Part shown: positions 6,397 through 15,387 of the stretch, one piece after another
How positions within the stretch are numbered: position 1 is the stretch's first letter
Layout of the letters: the number at the start of each line of letters is the position of its first letter
Notes under the pieces: model-generated
Seen by the model: only the letters and a program-made list of their open reading frames with translations
What the model was told of the DNA's origin: nothing
Databases searched by the model: none
Translations under genes and position numbers: made by a program
Source: Armatimonadota bacterium
Lineage (GTDB): Bacteria; Armatimonadota; Zipacnadia; Zipacnadales; FEN-943
DNA: 27,050 nt
Direction of reading: 5' to 3'
NCBI GenBank assembly: GCA_026419655.1
Contig: JANZZA010000120.1
Location: forward strand, 1-27,050

Positions 6397-7437
6397 ATGC
6401 CCGTCGCGAGGTTGGTGGTGAATATGAACCTGGTTGCCGTTGTGGCACTTGTCAACGGTGTGCAGATCAATATGCCCGCGCCAGCGCTTCTGCTGGAGGG
6501 CCGGGCCTGGGTGCCCCTGCGGGCTGTGGTGCAGCGGCTTGGCTATCGGGTCGAGGTTGGCGGTGGACAGGTTGTAGTCGAAGGTCGCGGAGTGCGACTG
6601 ATGCCACCTGAAACCCGCAAGATTGGTGCCGTCACGTATGTGCCTGCACGATGGCTCGAAAAGCTGGGCGCGAAGGTTGCCTACAATCCAGCTAAGAGGA
6701 CGGTGAGTTTGAGCGCTGCTCTCTCGGGCGGGCAGGCTTCTGGTGGCGCGGCCGAGGGGGAAAAGCCTTTGCTCGCGCGGATCATTGAGGACCCTGCTGC
6801 GTGGGCCGATCAGGCCGTGACGGTTCGGGGGGAGTGTCTGGGGTGGCGGGCGCGGCCTTTGTTCCCGGCGCTCGCCTTCGGGCCGCCACGTACCCGCTCC
6901 GACTGGGTTCTCCGCGGCGACGGTGGTGCCCTTTACTGCACCGGGCGCCTGCCGGCTGATATGACCAGCAAAATCGGCCAGAGGCTGGACGTGCAGGGGA
7001 CCGTGCGGCTTGCCGGGCGTGGGTGGCCTTATCTGGAAGTCGTGGCTATGAGTCGCGTTTCAGGGCACGAGGGTTTGTGCTGCTGTCTCACGACGGGGGC
7101 GGCCACGTACGGCCTGACTGACAACATTGCTTTACGATTGCTTGTCCGGAACGACGGCGATGAGCCAGTGGAGCTTAAGTTCCCATCAGGGAAAACCTAC
7201 GACTTTTTCTTGCGCGACGTGGCCCGGCGCCTGATCTGGCGGTGGAGCGACGGGCGGGTTTTCACCATGGCCATCGTCGAGAGGACTCTATCGCCGGGCG
7301 AGAGCTATGAGGTAAGAGAAGCTCTGGACCTGTCGTCTTTGGCCGACCTGCGCAAAGGAATTTATTACCTGAGTGCGGAGCTTCCGGGTATTACGCAAAG
7401 CTACGACGAGCCTGTCGAGGTGAATGGGCGACAGTGA
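6397..7437 (+). CDS. Copper amine oxidase N-terminal-like / OB-like / BsuPI-domain protein
   Basis: A 346-residue protein with three visible modules. Residues about 15-105 match the copper amine oxidase N-terminal (stalk) repeat: VNGVQINMPAPALLLEGRAWVPLRAVVQRLGYRVEV, then YVPARWLEKLGAKVAYN. This module usually occurs in secreted cell-wall proteins. About 125-225 looks like an OB-fold domain (VTVRGECLGW, SDWVLRGDGGALYCTG, RLDVQGTVRLAG, PYLEV). About 235-345 matches the BsuPI proteinase-inhibitor family (LRLLVRNDGDEPVELKF, YDFFLRD, WRWSDGRVFTMAI, SPGESYEVREALDL, GIYYLSAEL). No signal peptide is evident. An in-frame stop at 6334-6336, with no start codon between it and 6397, rules out an obvious longer form. 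GTG at 6415 or 6418 and ATG at 6424 are alternative starts. It overlaps the next gene by four bases. The substrate or role is unknown. Confidence 0.8.
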   Translation: MPVARLVVNMNLVAVVALVNGVQINMPAPALLLEGRAWVPLRAVVQRLGYRVEVGGGQVVVEGRGVRLMPPETRKIGAVTYVPARWLEKLGAKVAYNPAKRTVSLSAALSGGQASGGAAEGEKPLLARIIEDPAAWADQAVTVRGECLGWRARPLFPALAFGPPRTRSDWVLRGDGGALYCTGRLPADMTSKIGQRLDVQGTVRLAGRGWPYLEVVAMSRVSGHEGLCCCLTTGAATYGLTDNIALRLLVRNDGDEPVELKFPSGKTYDFFLRDVARRLIWRWSDGRVFTMAIVERTLSPGESYEVREALDLSSLADLRKGIYYLSAELPGITQSYDEPVEVNGRQ

Positions 7438-8573
7438 CAGAGCCGGAGGCCGGGCAGGACGCCGGGCTTGGATATAGCCAAGAAGAGGGGCCAGCGCTCA
7501 GGCGCGAGCCGAGCGCCCAGGATACAGCTCACATGCCCCCGGTAGTGGCAGCCGACGCGTCCTGGTGGGTTGTGCTCGTGGCGGCGCTGGTGAGTTTTGC
7601 TTTTCTTGTCGGTGTGATGCTGGGTGCCAGCAGGCAGCCAGCCACCGCTGGTCGCCAGCCCGCCGTCGAGGCAACGGCAGAGTCGGCGTCTCAGCAGGAA
7701 ACCCGACAGGCTGCGCAGTCCGCCGGGGCTATTGCTCCTCGTGCGGAGCCTGACGGTTATTACATGGGCGCATCAACCTCGCCAGAGCGTCCAGCTCAGT
7801 CGCCTCTCGCTGTACCAGCGACGGCCACGAAGGTCTACTACCATTATTCTCTGCCCGGCTGGCCAGCGGACGCTCAGATTGACTTTTCCTGGACGGTTAA
7901 GGGCAAACCTTTGCCCTCGGACGGAGTGTCCTGGATACCGCACCAGAATGTTCCCTGGGCGCAAGGATATTTTGAGCTATCCCCGCCCGGAGGAGCCGCT
8001 ACCTTCGCTCCGGGCATCTACGAAGTTGAGTTGTCTGGGCCTGACGACTTGCGGGAAGTGGGTTCCTTCGCCGTGTTGCAGGGGCTGGAAGCGATGATGG
8101 CTCAGGAGGCACCGCCTGGGGGACTGCTGGTCGGGCGACCAGTAATCGCTGTTGAAGTGGACGGCCAAGGGCGGCCAGTAAAATCGGCGGACCAGATACC
8201 ACCTTCGGTGAGCAAACTATATGCCTGTTTTACTTACGACGGAGCCTTGCCTGACACGAAGCTGATTGTGCGCTGGTTCTATGGTGAGGTGGAAGTCGAG
8301 GCAGCTAGAAGCGAGCTACGCCTGCCGGCGGCCGCCGGACAAGCTTACGCCATCCTACAGGTTGCCAAGGGACCGCTGCCGCTGGGCACGTGGAAAGTGG
8401 CGGTATATTTGGGCGGCGTCGAGAAGCCCAGGGCAGAAGCGAGCTTTGTTGTGACTGAGAAGGCCGCTATACCAGAGGGGGGCGGCGCCAGCGGGGCCAG
8501 CAAGCAGCCCGCACGCTCACCCGCATCGGGCAAGCCTGCTCCGGGGCCTTCACAGCGTCCTCCAGCACGGTGA
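7434..8573 (+). CDS. Membrane-anchored protein with extracytoplasmic beta-sandwich-like domains
   Basis: 379 residues, not assignable to a named family by eye. Residues 1-43 are polar, one transmembrane helix spans about 44-65 (WWVVLVAALVSFAFLVGVMLG), and a low-complexity Ala/Gln/Pro linker follows to about 130. Two beta-rich units follow, about 130-220 and 230-340. Each contains an FSW- or RWFYGE-type strand and ends in GIYEVELSGPDDLREVGSFAV or GTWKVAVYLGGVEKPRAEASFVV-like strands. They look like related Ig-like domains in tandem. The tail is Pro/Gly/Ser-rich and ends in SQRPPAR. The GTG start at 7434 overlaps the upstream stop (GTGA), so the two products are probably made together and may interact. 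The topology suggests a cytoplasmic N-terminus and outward-facing domains. Confidence 0.75.
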   Translation: MTEPEAGQDAGLGYSQEEGPALRREPSAQDTAHMPPVVAADASWWVVLVAALVSFAFLVGVMLGASRQPATAGRQPAVEATAESASQQETRQAAQSAGAIAPRAEPDGYYMGASTSPERPAQSPLAVPATATKVYYHYSLPGWPADAQIDFSWTVKGKPLPSDGVSWIPHQNVPWAQGYFELSPPGGAATFAPGIYEVELSGPDDLREVGSFAVLQGLEAMMAQEAPPGGLLVGRPVIAVEVDGQGRPVKSADQIPPSVSKLYACFTYDGALPDTKLIVRWFYGEVEVEAARSELRLPAAAGQAYAILQVAKGPLPLGTWKVAVYLGGVEKPRAEASFVVTEKAAIPEGGGASGASKQPARSPASGKPAPGPSQRPPAR

Positions 8574-8580
8574 CGCTTGG

Positions 8581-10305
8581 ATGGCGTGCCCGCCGAAAAA
8601 TCTTTGGTCGGGGAGTGTATTGCGTACGGGCGCGGTGGCATCAGGAGGCCCTTCGACAGGCCGCCACGACCTAGTCGTGGCTGCTGTACTTTGTCTTGCG
8701 TCCTGGGTACTCCTTGCGCTGACGGCCGCCGACATCGGGATAACCTACGACGAGCCTATATACATGTCCCGCGCCCATCTTGCCTGGGACTGGCTCACGT
8801 TGCTGGTTTCCGACCCCCGCGCTGCCCTTTCGCCCCAAGCGATAGATTTTTTCTGGCATGGCAAAGACCAGCATCCGGGCCTGGTGAAGTTGACCGCTGC
8901 AATAACCAGCCGCGTCTCTGTACATCTCCTTCCTGCCTGGGCGGTGCCCCTGACGTACCTGCGCACAGGGACAATGTTCTGGGTGGGCTTGGCGCTCGGG
9001 GGCATGTATGTTGTACTACGGGCGGCCGGGCTGGGCAGGGCTGTGGCGATTTTCGCGCCAGCAGCTCTGTTTTTCATGCCGCACGTTTTCGGGGCGGCTC
9101 ACCTGCTTGCCCTTGACGCGCCGGCCATGGCCACATGCTTCCTAGCGGTGGCTGCGGGATGGTGGGCCACGGAGCGTTCCGGCCGCGGTGAACTGATGCT
9201 GGCTGGCCTGGCTTTTGGCATTGCCCTGGCCACAAAGCTCAATGGATTCTTCGTCCCGCTAGTCGTACTGCCTTACGCCTTTGCTCTCCGCTGGAAAAGG
9301 GCTGTTTTACTTTCGGCCAGTTACGTTCTGCTCGGCCCGGTCGTCTTTTGGCTTACGTGGCCGTGGCTATGGCATAAGACCTTCGAGCGACTGACCAGCT
9401 ATCTTGCTTTCCACTGGCACCACTGGGAGATAGGTGTGCTGTACTTTGGTAAGGTTTATACGCTGGCTCCATGGCACTATCCGCTGGTTATGACGGCCAT
9501 CACGACACCGCCGGTGACGTTGCTTCTGGCAGTGGGGGGCTTTGGGGGAAGCGTTCTGGCGTTTCGTCGGCTCACAGGAGCGTGGGGGAAGAGCTGCAAC
9601 GTTGGCGTGGGGATTCCGGGATGTGGCTCTTGCGCGCCGCTGCGCGGCACCTCCGCCGACCGGCTATGGGTGCTGGCTGCATGGGCCCTGGTCGTCAACC
9701 TCGTACCCAATATGTTGCCTTCAACGCCCAAATACGGCGGCGTGCGTTTGTTCTTGCCGGCCATGGCCTGGCTGGCGGTACTGGCGGGATTTGCCCTGCG
9801 GTTTTTACTTGACCGGGCACACAGGCATCTGCGGCCGCCGGCGCGCCAGAGCTGGGTCGTCTCTGCCGTGCTGCTGGCGGCCGCCCTGCTTCCTTCTGTT
9901 TCTTACGTGGCTCATTTCTATCCTTATGAGCTTTCGGCGTACAACGCTTTTATAGGCGGCTTGCCGGGGGCCGCCAGGAAGGGCTTTGAACCTACATACT
10001 GGGGCGAGACTTATCTGCAAGCGGCCCGGTGGCTTAGTCAGCACGCTCCGACGGGCGCCGTAGTCTGGATAGAGCCGCCCGGCGTTGAGAGTGTCGTGCG
10101 CATGTATAAGTACCTCGGTGAGCTGCGGCCTGACCTTCGTACCTGCGCCGGCCCCGCCGCCTTCGCCACCGCAGACTACGCGGTGAGCCAGAATAAGCCG
10201 ACCGAGTTTACGGACACTGTCAAGAAGCTCGTGGCGGAGAGCACGCCTGTGTGGACTGAAAGCATAGACGGTGTGCCGCTGGTGTACGTCTGGAAGTTGC
10301 GCTAG
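8581..10305 (+). CDS. Polytopic GT39-like (PMT/ArnT-type) glycosyltransferase
   Basis: A 574-residue integral membrane protein with about 10-12 hydrophobic helices. Just after the first helix it carries the acidic pair of the GT-C fold in DIGITYDEPIYMSRA (Asp57-Glu58). It then has FFWHGKDQHPGLVKLTAA, a pattern I associate with GT39/dolichyl-phosphate-mannose-type transferases, and the typical late motif PKYGGVRLFLPAM. Such enzymes move a sugar from a polyprenyl phosphate donor to a protein or envelope glycan on the outer face of the membrane. The acceptor is unknown. The ATG at 8581 is eight bases after the previous stop, with no clear Shine-Dalgarno. The loop SCNVGVGIPGCGSCAPLRG before PKYGG (coding about 9591-9650) is Cys-rich and looks like an insertion. 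Confidence 0.82.
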   Translation: MACPPKNLWSGSVLRTGAVASGGPSTGRHDLVVAAVLCLASWVLLALTAADIGITYDEPIYMSRAHLAWDWLTLLVSDPRAALSPQAIDFFWHGKDQHPGLVKLTAAITSRVSVHLLPAWAVPLTYLRTGTMFWVGLALGGMYVVLRAAGLGRAVAIFAPAALFFMPHVFGAAHLLALDAPAMATCFLAVAAGWWATERSGRGELMLAGLAFGIALATKLNGFFVPLVVLPYAFALRWKRAVLLSASYVLLGPVVFWLTWPWLWHKTFERLTSYLAFHWHHWEIGVLYFGKVYTLAPWHYPLVMTAITTPPVTLLLAVGGFGGSVLAFRRLTGAWGKSCNVGVGIPGCGSCAPLRGTSADRLWVLAAWALVVNLVPNMLPSTPKYGGVRLFLPAMAWLAVLAGFALRFLLDRAHRHLRPPARQSWVVSAVLLAAALLPSVSYVAHFYPYELSAYNAFIGGLPGAARKGFEPTYWGETYLQAARWLSQHAPTGAVVWIEPPGVESVVRMYKYLGELRPDLRTCAGPAAFATADYAVSQNKPTEFTDTVKKLVAESTPVWTESIDGVPLVYVWKLR

Positions 10306-10569
10306 ATTGCATGTCCGATGCAAAGCCGTGCTTACGGACAGCCTCCGAGAAGGGAGCCTCAAGGCCGCCGGTATGCTCTGCAGGCGGTTTTGATTTTCCC
10401 CCGTCTCAAGCAAGGAAGAGCAGCGAAGTTCCGTGCGTGCGATGGGGTGCGTGTGCTGGGCCAGGAGCTACAGGGCCGGAGAGTCCATGGCAAGTTCACG
10501 TATACCTTGAGGCCGTAGCTCTCCGCGAAGGGACTTGAGGTAGACCGCAGAAGCTGCTACGTCGAAATC
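10306..10569 (+). other. structured gap between the GT39-like and OPT-like genes
   Basis: 264 bp without a credible gene. TGTCCG (10312-10317) pairs with CGGACA (10335-10340). GCCGCC (10364-10369) pairs with GGCGGT (10383-10388), is followed by ttgatttt, and may be a weak terminator for the upstream genes. GAGCTAC (10465-10471) pairs with GTAGCTC (10515-10521). An alternative pairing, CGGAGAG (10477-10483) with CTCTCCG (10519-10525), is mutually exclusive with the last. No start signal for transcription stands out. Confidence 0.3.
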
Positions 10570-12477
10570 ATGGCAGCGACAGGAGCAAACCGCCGCCAGA
10601 GGTCTGTCACGCCGCGAGCCATCCTGCTTGGCCTGCTCCTCATTCCAATAAATGCCTACTGGGTGATTGTGGCCGAGCTACGGTGGTATATGATACTCAC
10701 TCTAAACCCTCTCTTTGTGACCCCGGTGATTATTTTGCTTCTGCTGGTGGTGGCGAATGAATTCTTGCGCCGGCTCAGGCCAGATAGCGTCCTTTCCTTA
10801 GGCGAGTTGCTTGTCATCTACGTTATGCTGGCCATCTCCTGCACGGTCGCCACCCACGACTTTGCCATAAATCTGGTCGCGATGGTCGCCTGGCCCGCAT
10901 GGTACGCCACGCCAGAAAATAAATGGGAAGAGATACTGTTTCCTTACCTGCCGCGATGGGCCGCGGTCTGGGACAAGGAATCCTTGCGGGGCTTTATGGA
11001 GGGCGGCGCGAGTCTGTATCAGCGAGACACGATTACTCCCTGGCTGGTGCCAATGGCGGTCTGGATTGGGTTCATGCTGGTGCTATTCTGGACCATGCTG
11101 TGCCTGAACGCCCTTGTCCGCCGGGCATGGATTGAGGACACAAAGCTCAGTTTTCCGGTGGTGCGGCTACCGCTGGCTCTGGTTGGCCTGGAGACGCCGG
11201 GGTTTTTCCGCCACTCGCTGATGTGGCTGGGCATGGCTTTTCCGGTCATCAACGGCACGCTGAGCGGACTGGCTATGATTTATCCTGCCCTGCCTTACAT
11301 CCACACCCGCGCGCGCTGGCCAGCCTTTCCCAACCCGCCCTGGAACATGCTTGGCCTGCCGTATTCCTTCTATCCTTTTGCCATCGGGCTGGGTTATTTC
11401 GTGCCGCTAGATGTACTGTTCTCCTGCTGGTTCTTTTACCTGTTCATAAAGGCGCAGATTGCCGTCGGCTGGTACCTGGGCCTCACGCGGCTAGCGGGGT
11501 TTCCCTATCAGACGGAACAGGGCATGGGTGCTTGGGCTACTTACGGGCTGCTGCTAATTTACATCACCCGCCAGCGCTGGGGGGCGGTGCTCGCTTCGCT
11601 CAGGCGCCCAGGCTCCATCGGTGATGAGGAAGAGCTACTTCCGTTGCGCCTGGCCTTCTGGGGGGCGCTATCTGGGATGGCCGCCCTTGTGCTTTTCTGG
11701 AAGCTGGTGGGTATGACCGTTCTGCCCGCGGCGCTTGCGGTGGCCCTGTATTTTCTTTTGGCCCTTTGCATCACGCGGGTCCGCGCTGAAGCCGGCAGCC
11801 AGCATACCGTTTGGGACTTGGAGCCGATGAATGTATTCGGCCTGGTGGGCAGCCGTGCCCTCAGCAAGGGCAACATCATCGGTGCTGGGCTGAGCCACTG
11901 GTTCTGGCGCCTCAACCGTAGCCATGCTATGCCCACCCAGCTAGAGGGCCTCAAGCTCGGCCATGAGGTCGGCATTGCGCCCCGCGCCTGGCTCTGGCCG
12001 CTGCTGCTTGCAACGGTGGCGTCCTCTCTGGCTGGCCCGTGGGCGTGTCTGCAGGTTGGTTACAACGAGGGCGCGGCCACGAAATGCATAGGCTTTGCGC
12101 GATGGGCTGGCTATGAAAGCTACGGATGGATGCAACACATGCTGACGGTAGGGCGGCCTGTAGAGTGGCCGCGCATCATGGCTGTGGCTGCTAGCTCAGG
12201 CCTCATACTTATCCTGTGGGCGCTTCAGTGCCGGTACACCTGGATCTGGCTTCATCCCCTGGGCTACTGTGCCGGCAACAATCTCATCTGGGTCTGGTGT
12301 TCATTTCTCGTTGCGTGGATCTTAAAATACGCTATCGTCCGCTACGGGGGCCAGAAAGCCTATCGTCGCATGATACCTTTCTTTCTTGGCCTGGTGCTCG
12401 GCGATTACATCACCGGCGCGGCCTGGGCTGTAGTCAGCCAGGTCTACAAGTTTCCCGGATACCAGATATTTCATTGA
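10570..12477 (+). CDS. Large polytopic membrane protein, OPT-like (resembles the DUF6785/DUF6784 type)
   Basis: A 635-residue protein with roughly 14-16 hydrophobic helices. It resembles the large unannotated membrane proteins (DUF6785 N-terminal with DUF6784 C-terminal) common in glycan-degrading uncultured bacteria and distantly similar to oligopeptide-transporter (OPT) proteins; that recognition is from memory of the family. Features seen: PLFVTPVIILLLLVVANEFLRR, a long outward loop (about 105-150, WPAWYATPENKWEEILFPYLP), WIEDTKLSFPVVRLPLAL, PNPPWNMLGLPYSFYPFAIGLGYFVPLDVLFSCW, RAEAGSQHTVWDLEPMN, and the ending MIPFFLGLVLGDYITGAAW. The ATG at 10570 starts just before the first helix. The next gene, a secreted putative glycoside hydrolase, begins 24 bp later, so the two are likely coexpressed. 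Transport of a breakdown product is a plausible but unproven role. Confidence 0.75.
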   Translation: MAATGANRRQRSVTPRAILLGLLLIPINAYWVIVAELRWYMILTLNPLFVTPVIILLLLVVANEFLRRLRPDSVLSLGELLVIYVMLAISCTVATHDFAINLVAMVAWPAWYATPENKWEEILFPYLPRWAAVWDKESLRGFMEGGASLYQRDTITPWLVPMAVWIGFMLVLFWTMLCLNALVRRAWIEDTKLSFPVVRLPLALVGLETPGFFRHSLMWLGMAFPVINGTLSGLAMIYPALPYIHTRARWPAFPNPPWNMLGLPYSFYPFAIGLGYFVPLDVLFSCWFFYLFIKAQIAVGWYLGLTRLAGFPYQTEQGMGAWATYGLLLIYITRQRWGAVLASLRRPGSIGDEEELLPLRLAFWGALSGMAALVLFWKLVGMTVLPAALAVALYFLLALCITRVRAEAGSQHTVWDLEPMNVFGLVGSRALSKGNIIGAGLSHWFWRLNRSHAMPTQLEGLKLGHEVGIAPRAWLWPLLLATVASSLAGPWACLQVGYNEGAATKCIGFARWAGYESYGWMQHMLTVGRPVEWPRIMAVAASSGLILILWALQCRYTWIWLHPLGYCAGNNLIWVWCSFLVAWILKYAIVRYGGQKAYRRMIPFFLGLVLGDYITGAAWAVVSQVYKFPGYQIFH

Positions 12478-12501
12478 GCTCGTTTGGAGAGAAAAGTGAG
12501 T

Positions 12502-15387
12502 ATGACTAAGACAAGGTTTCTCGCCCTGTGGTCGCTTGCAGTTTTGCTAGCGTGCTCCTCGAATGCCGCCGTAACCAGAGTGGCCATTTTTCGCGAGCCG
12601 GGGTTTCCCTTCTTCATATCCAATCCGGAAATGGGCCCGGAGTTTGCTCACTACTGCCTGCAGGAGGCTGGCATTGAAGCGGACATGCTTAGCGCTGACG
12701 AGCTTGCGGACCCAGCGGTCTTCAACGCGCAGCGCTACCGGGTGCTGGTCCACGTCTATGGCAACACCTTTCCGCTGCCGGCGTATGACAATTTGCGGGC
12801 TTTCCGGCAGGCGGGGGGCAGTGTGCTGGCGCTTGGCGGCGTGCCATTTTGCCATCCATGCGTTCGCGAAGATGGTGCCTGGAAGGACAGAATGGGCCAG
12901 TACGGCTGGGAATTTGTCTCCCACGAAAAGCTTGGCACGGGGCTGTGGGGGGACGCGCCGGATGTGGACGAGCTGGCGCACGCCCCGGATGACCCGCTTG
13001 GGCTCCGGTGGCTGCCTGTAGCTTTTGCCCCACCGGGGAGTACGCAGTTCTTGCGCTCACGCGTTGGCATGGAAGCATCCCGCGCGATTGGCTACGAATA
13101 TGACCTCGGGCTGCCCGCCGAGGATGAAGTTATTCCTGTCGTACTGGCGATAAAGGATGGCCACGCGGTCGGGGCGCCAATCTGCATCATCCACCACAAC
13201 TGCCAGCAGTTCAAAGGCGCCGTGGACATCTGGGCGGGCACCACCCTGGGGTTCGTGCTAACGCGCCAGCAGCAGGAGCAGATCCTGGTGGCCTCATGTG
13301 CCTATCTTTTGCAGGAAGTCGGGGCCATGACGGCTGAGCGACGAGCGGAAGTACTGGCCGCCGCTCGCAAGCGATTTGTTTCGCCTGCTGTCCCGACCGG
13401 CCCACCGCGCGGGTCCTTTGTTTTTCGCGCTTCTCGGCCGGCAAAGCGCCTTCAGGTGCTGGACATAATCGGCCTGGAGCCTGCAGAGCAATTCCTTGCC
13501 TTGTCGCTGCAGGGCCTGGTCAACCGCCAGCAGCCCCGGCTGTACGTTGTCGGCGATTTCAAGGATGCTAAGTGGCTTAACCTGCTCGCCCAGGCGGGGC
13601 ATGAGGCGGCGGAGTTGAAGAGTCTCACCGCAGCCATAAACGCCTACCGCGGCGAAATTGCAGGAGCAATTGTCACGGACCCGGCCAATCCACATACCGT
13701 CAATATTGCCACCATGCTCGCGGGCGTGGAGCGAGCAGTTATTGCTACGCCGGAGCTGGCCCGCAGGCACGGTCTTAGGATAGTGGCTGACCTGCGAGGC
13801 CGGTGGCGCAACGGTCTGGAAGCGTATGAGTGGGCTTTAGAGGAGCTTTGGCCAAGGCTGCGCCCGCAGGCCCTGGCCTGCATGGAACCAACCTGGGTCG
13901 CCCCGCGCGATTATCTCATTCAGTTTCCTACCTTCGTCTTCTGGCTTGACTGCGCGGTGAGCCAGCCGCTGTCGGCCCACCAGGGGCTTTTCTTCGAGCG
14001 GCTTCTGGCGCGTTTCCCGCCGCACACACCCATTTACGGCTGGTGGCAGCACGGCGACGACGGGGGAATAGGGGAGTACCGGGGCGTCTATGTTAGCTCT
14101 CAGTACGGCCAGGTCACCGTATGCACGGTTGGCGCTTACAACCTGAGCGTGCACTGCGGAATGCCCGTCCCGAAAGCTCTCAGCCAGAGAAGACCCGCGC
14201 CTGGCAGCCTGGAGGCGAAAGTTTATCTTACCTTCCTCATCTCCGACGGTGACAACTTCGGTGCAAACATGTATTCCGTGGTTGCCGGGCGCTGGGAACA
14301 AAAAATGCGCGGCCGCGTACCGGTGGGCTGGCCCTTCTGCCCAACTCAGCTAGAGCTCACGCCAGTCATTGTGGAACACTGGTATCGCACCGCGACAGAA
14401 ATGGATGAATTCTTGTGCATGGACGGGCTGGGCTACGTTTATCCCGATGTATACGGGGCAGCCCTGCCGGTTCCCCAGGCCCTGGACGAATTTTTCCGCG
14501 AAAGCGGAGAGTACATGCGCCGCCTGGACCATCGCTCGTTGTGGTATCTTGCGGGGTCCTTTAGAGCTGCCCGGATGGCACACCTTTTGGACCTGGACGG
14601 ATTGTTTGGCGAGTACGGTGCGCCCCCCAGTCAGCGTCAGGAGCTAATCGGAAATACCGCGGCCTTCTGGGCCGACGTGAACCCATGGGAGAAGCCCTAT
14701 GACGAGGTTGGCGATTATATCCGGCGCATCAAGGCCCGCGCGCCAAGAGAGCGGCCTGCTTTCATGATGGTTGGCGTCAACGGTTTTCACATCGGGCCTG
14801 ACGAGATTGCTGCCATCCTGCGAGAGCTTGGGCCCGAGTACGTGGCTGTGCGCCCGGATGAGTTTTGTGAGCTTTTCCGCCGCTGGAAAACAACTGGCCT
14901 GGACGCCCAGCCTGAGCCTCGGCCGCTGCTGGATTTGATGCCGCCCGCTGCAGGCGCCACTATGGAGAACGGCAGGCTGGTTATCCGCGAACACGACGAC
15001 GAGCCGGACATCGCGGGCTGGTACACCGACCCACAGGGAACACCGTGGGTGCGCAAGCGCTTGCAGGTGCAGCTTCCGGCCGGTGTCACCCAGGCGCTTG
15101 TGAAAGCCCTTGTGCGCGGCCAGAAAGGCCAGCGTGTTATTTTTGTCATCAACGGCCATCAGCACGAGGCGCGGCTGCAGAGTAGTTCGTGGACCTGGGC
15201 CGAGGTAGCCTTTCCGGCGAATGAGCTACGGGACGGTGAGAATGAAATCCGCTATACGGGCAATCCCGACGGTCGGTTATTCACCGCAGGCGACGCCAGC
15301 ACTCGCCTGGGCCATTCTGAGTATGGTGGGCCAGAGGTCTGGACGCCTCTCGCCGGTGAACTCATGCTCACCTTGATAGTTTGGTAG
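12502..15387 (+). CDS. Secreted GxGYxYP-family putative glycoside hydrolase
   Basis: A 961-residue exported protein. The N-terminus MTKTRFLALWSLAVLLACSSNA is a signal peptide with a possible lipobox (LLAC); cleavage after SNA is the alternative. About residues 22-290 form a domain resembling glutamine-amidotransferase-like or trimerisation folds of glycosidases (VLVHVYGNTFPLPAYDNLRAFRQAGGSVLALGG). About 310-800 match the GxGYxYP putative glycoside-hydrolase family: LFISDGDNFG-like FLISDGDNFGANMYS and the name motif GLGYVYP at 642-648, followed by PAFMMVGVNGFHIGPDEI. About 830-961 look like a C-terminal beta-sandwich. Alternative starts are TTG 12484 and GTG 12496. ATG 12502 gives the best signal peptide, with ggaga about 12 nt upstream. 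The substrate is not known for the family. Confidence 0.82.
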   Translation: MTKTRFLALWSLAVLLACSSNAAVTRVAIFREPGFPFFISNPEMGPEFAHYCLQEAGIEADMLSADELADPAVFNAQRYRVLVHVYGNTFPLPAYDNLRAFRQAGGSVLALGGVPFCHPCVREDGAWKDRMGQYGWEFVSHEKLGTGLWGDAPDVDELAHAPDDPLGLRWLPVAFAPPGSTQFLRSRVGMEASRAIGYEYDLGLPAEDEVIPVVLAIKDGHAVGAPICIIHHNCQQFKGAVDIWAGTTLGFVLTRQQQEQILVASCAYLLQEVGAMTAERRAEVLAAARKRFVSPAVPTGPPRGSFVFRASRPAKRLQVLDIIGLEPAEQFLALSLQGLVNRQQPRLYVVGDFKDAKWLNLLAQAGHEAAELKSLTAAINAYRGEIAGAIVTDPANPHTVNIATMLAGVERAVIATPELARRHGLRIVADLRGRWRNGLEAYEWALEELWPRLRPQALACMEPTWVAPRDYLIQFPTFVFWLDCAVSQPLSAHQGLFFERLLARFPPHTPIYGWWQHGDDGGIGEYRGVYVSSQYGQVTVCTVGAYNLSVHCGMPVPKALSQRRPAPGSLEAKVYLTFLISDGDNFGANMYSVVAGRWEQKMRGRVPVGWPFCPTQLELTPVIVEHWYRTATEMDEFLCMDGLGYVYPDVYGAALPVPQALDEFFRESGEYMRRLDHRSLWYLAGSFRAARMAHLLDLDGLFGEYGAPPSQRQELIGNTAAFWADVNPWEKPYDEVGDYIRRIKARAPRERPAFMMVGVNGFHIGPDEIAAILRELGPEYVAVRPDEFCELFRRWKTTGLDAQPEPRPLLDLMPPAAGATMENGRLVIREHDDEPDIAGWYTDPQGTPWVRKRLQVQLPAGVTQALVKALVRGQKGQRVIFVINGHQHEARLQSSSWTWAEVAFPANELRDGENEIRYTGNPDGRLFTAGDASTRLGHSEYGGPEVWTPLAGELMLTLIVW

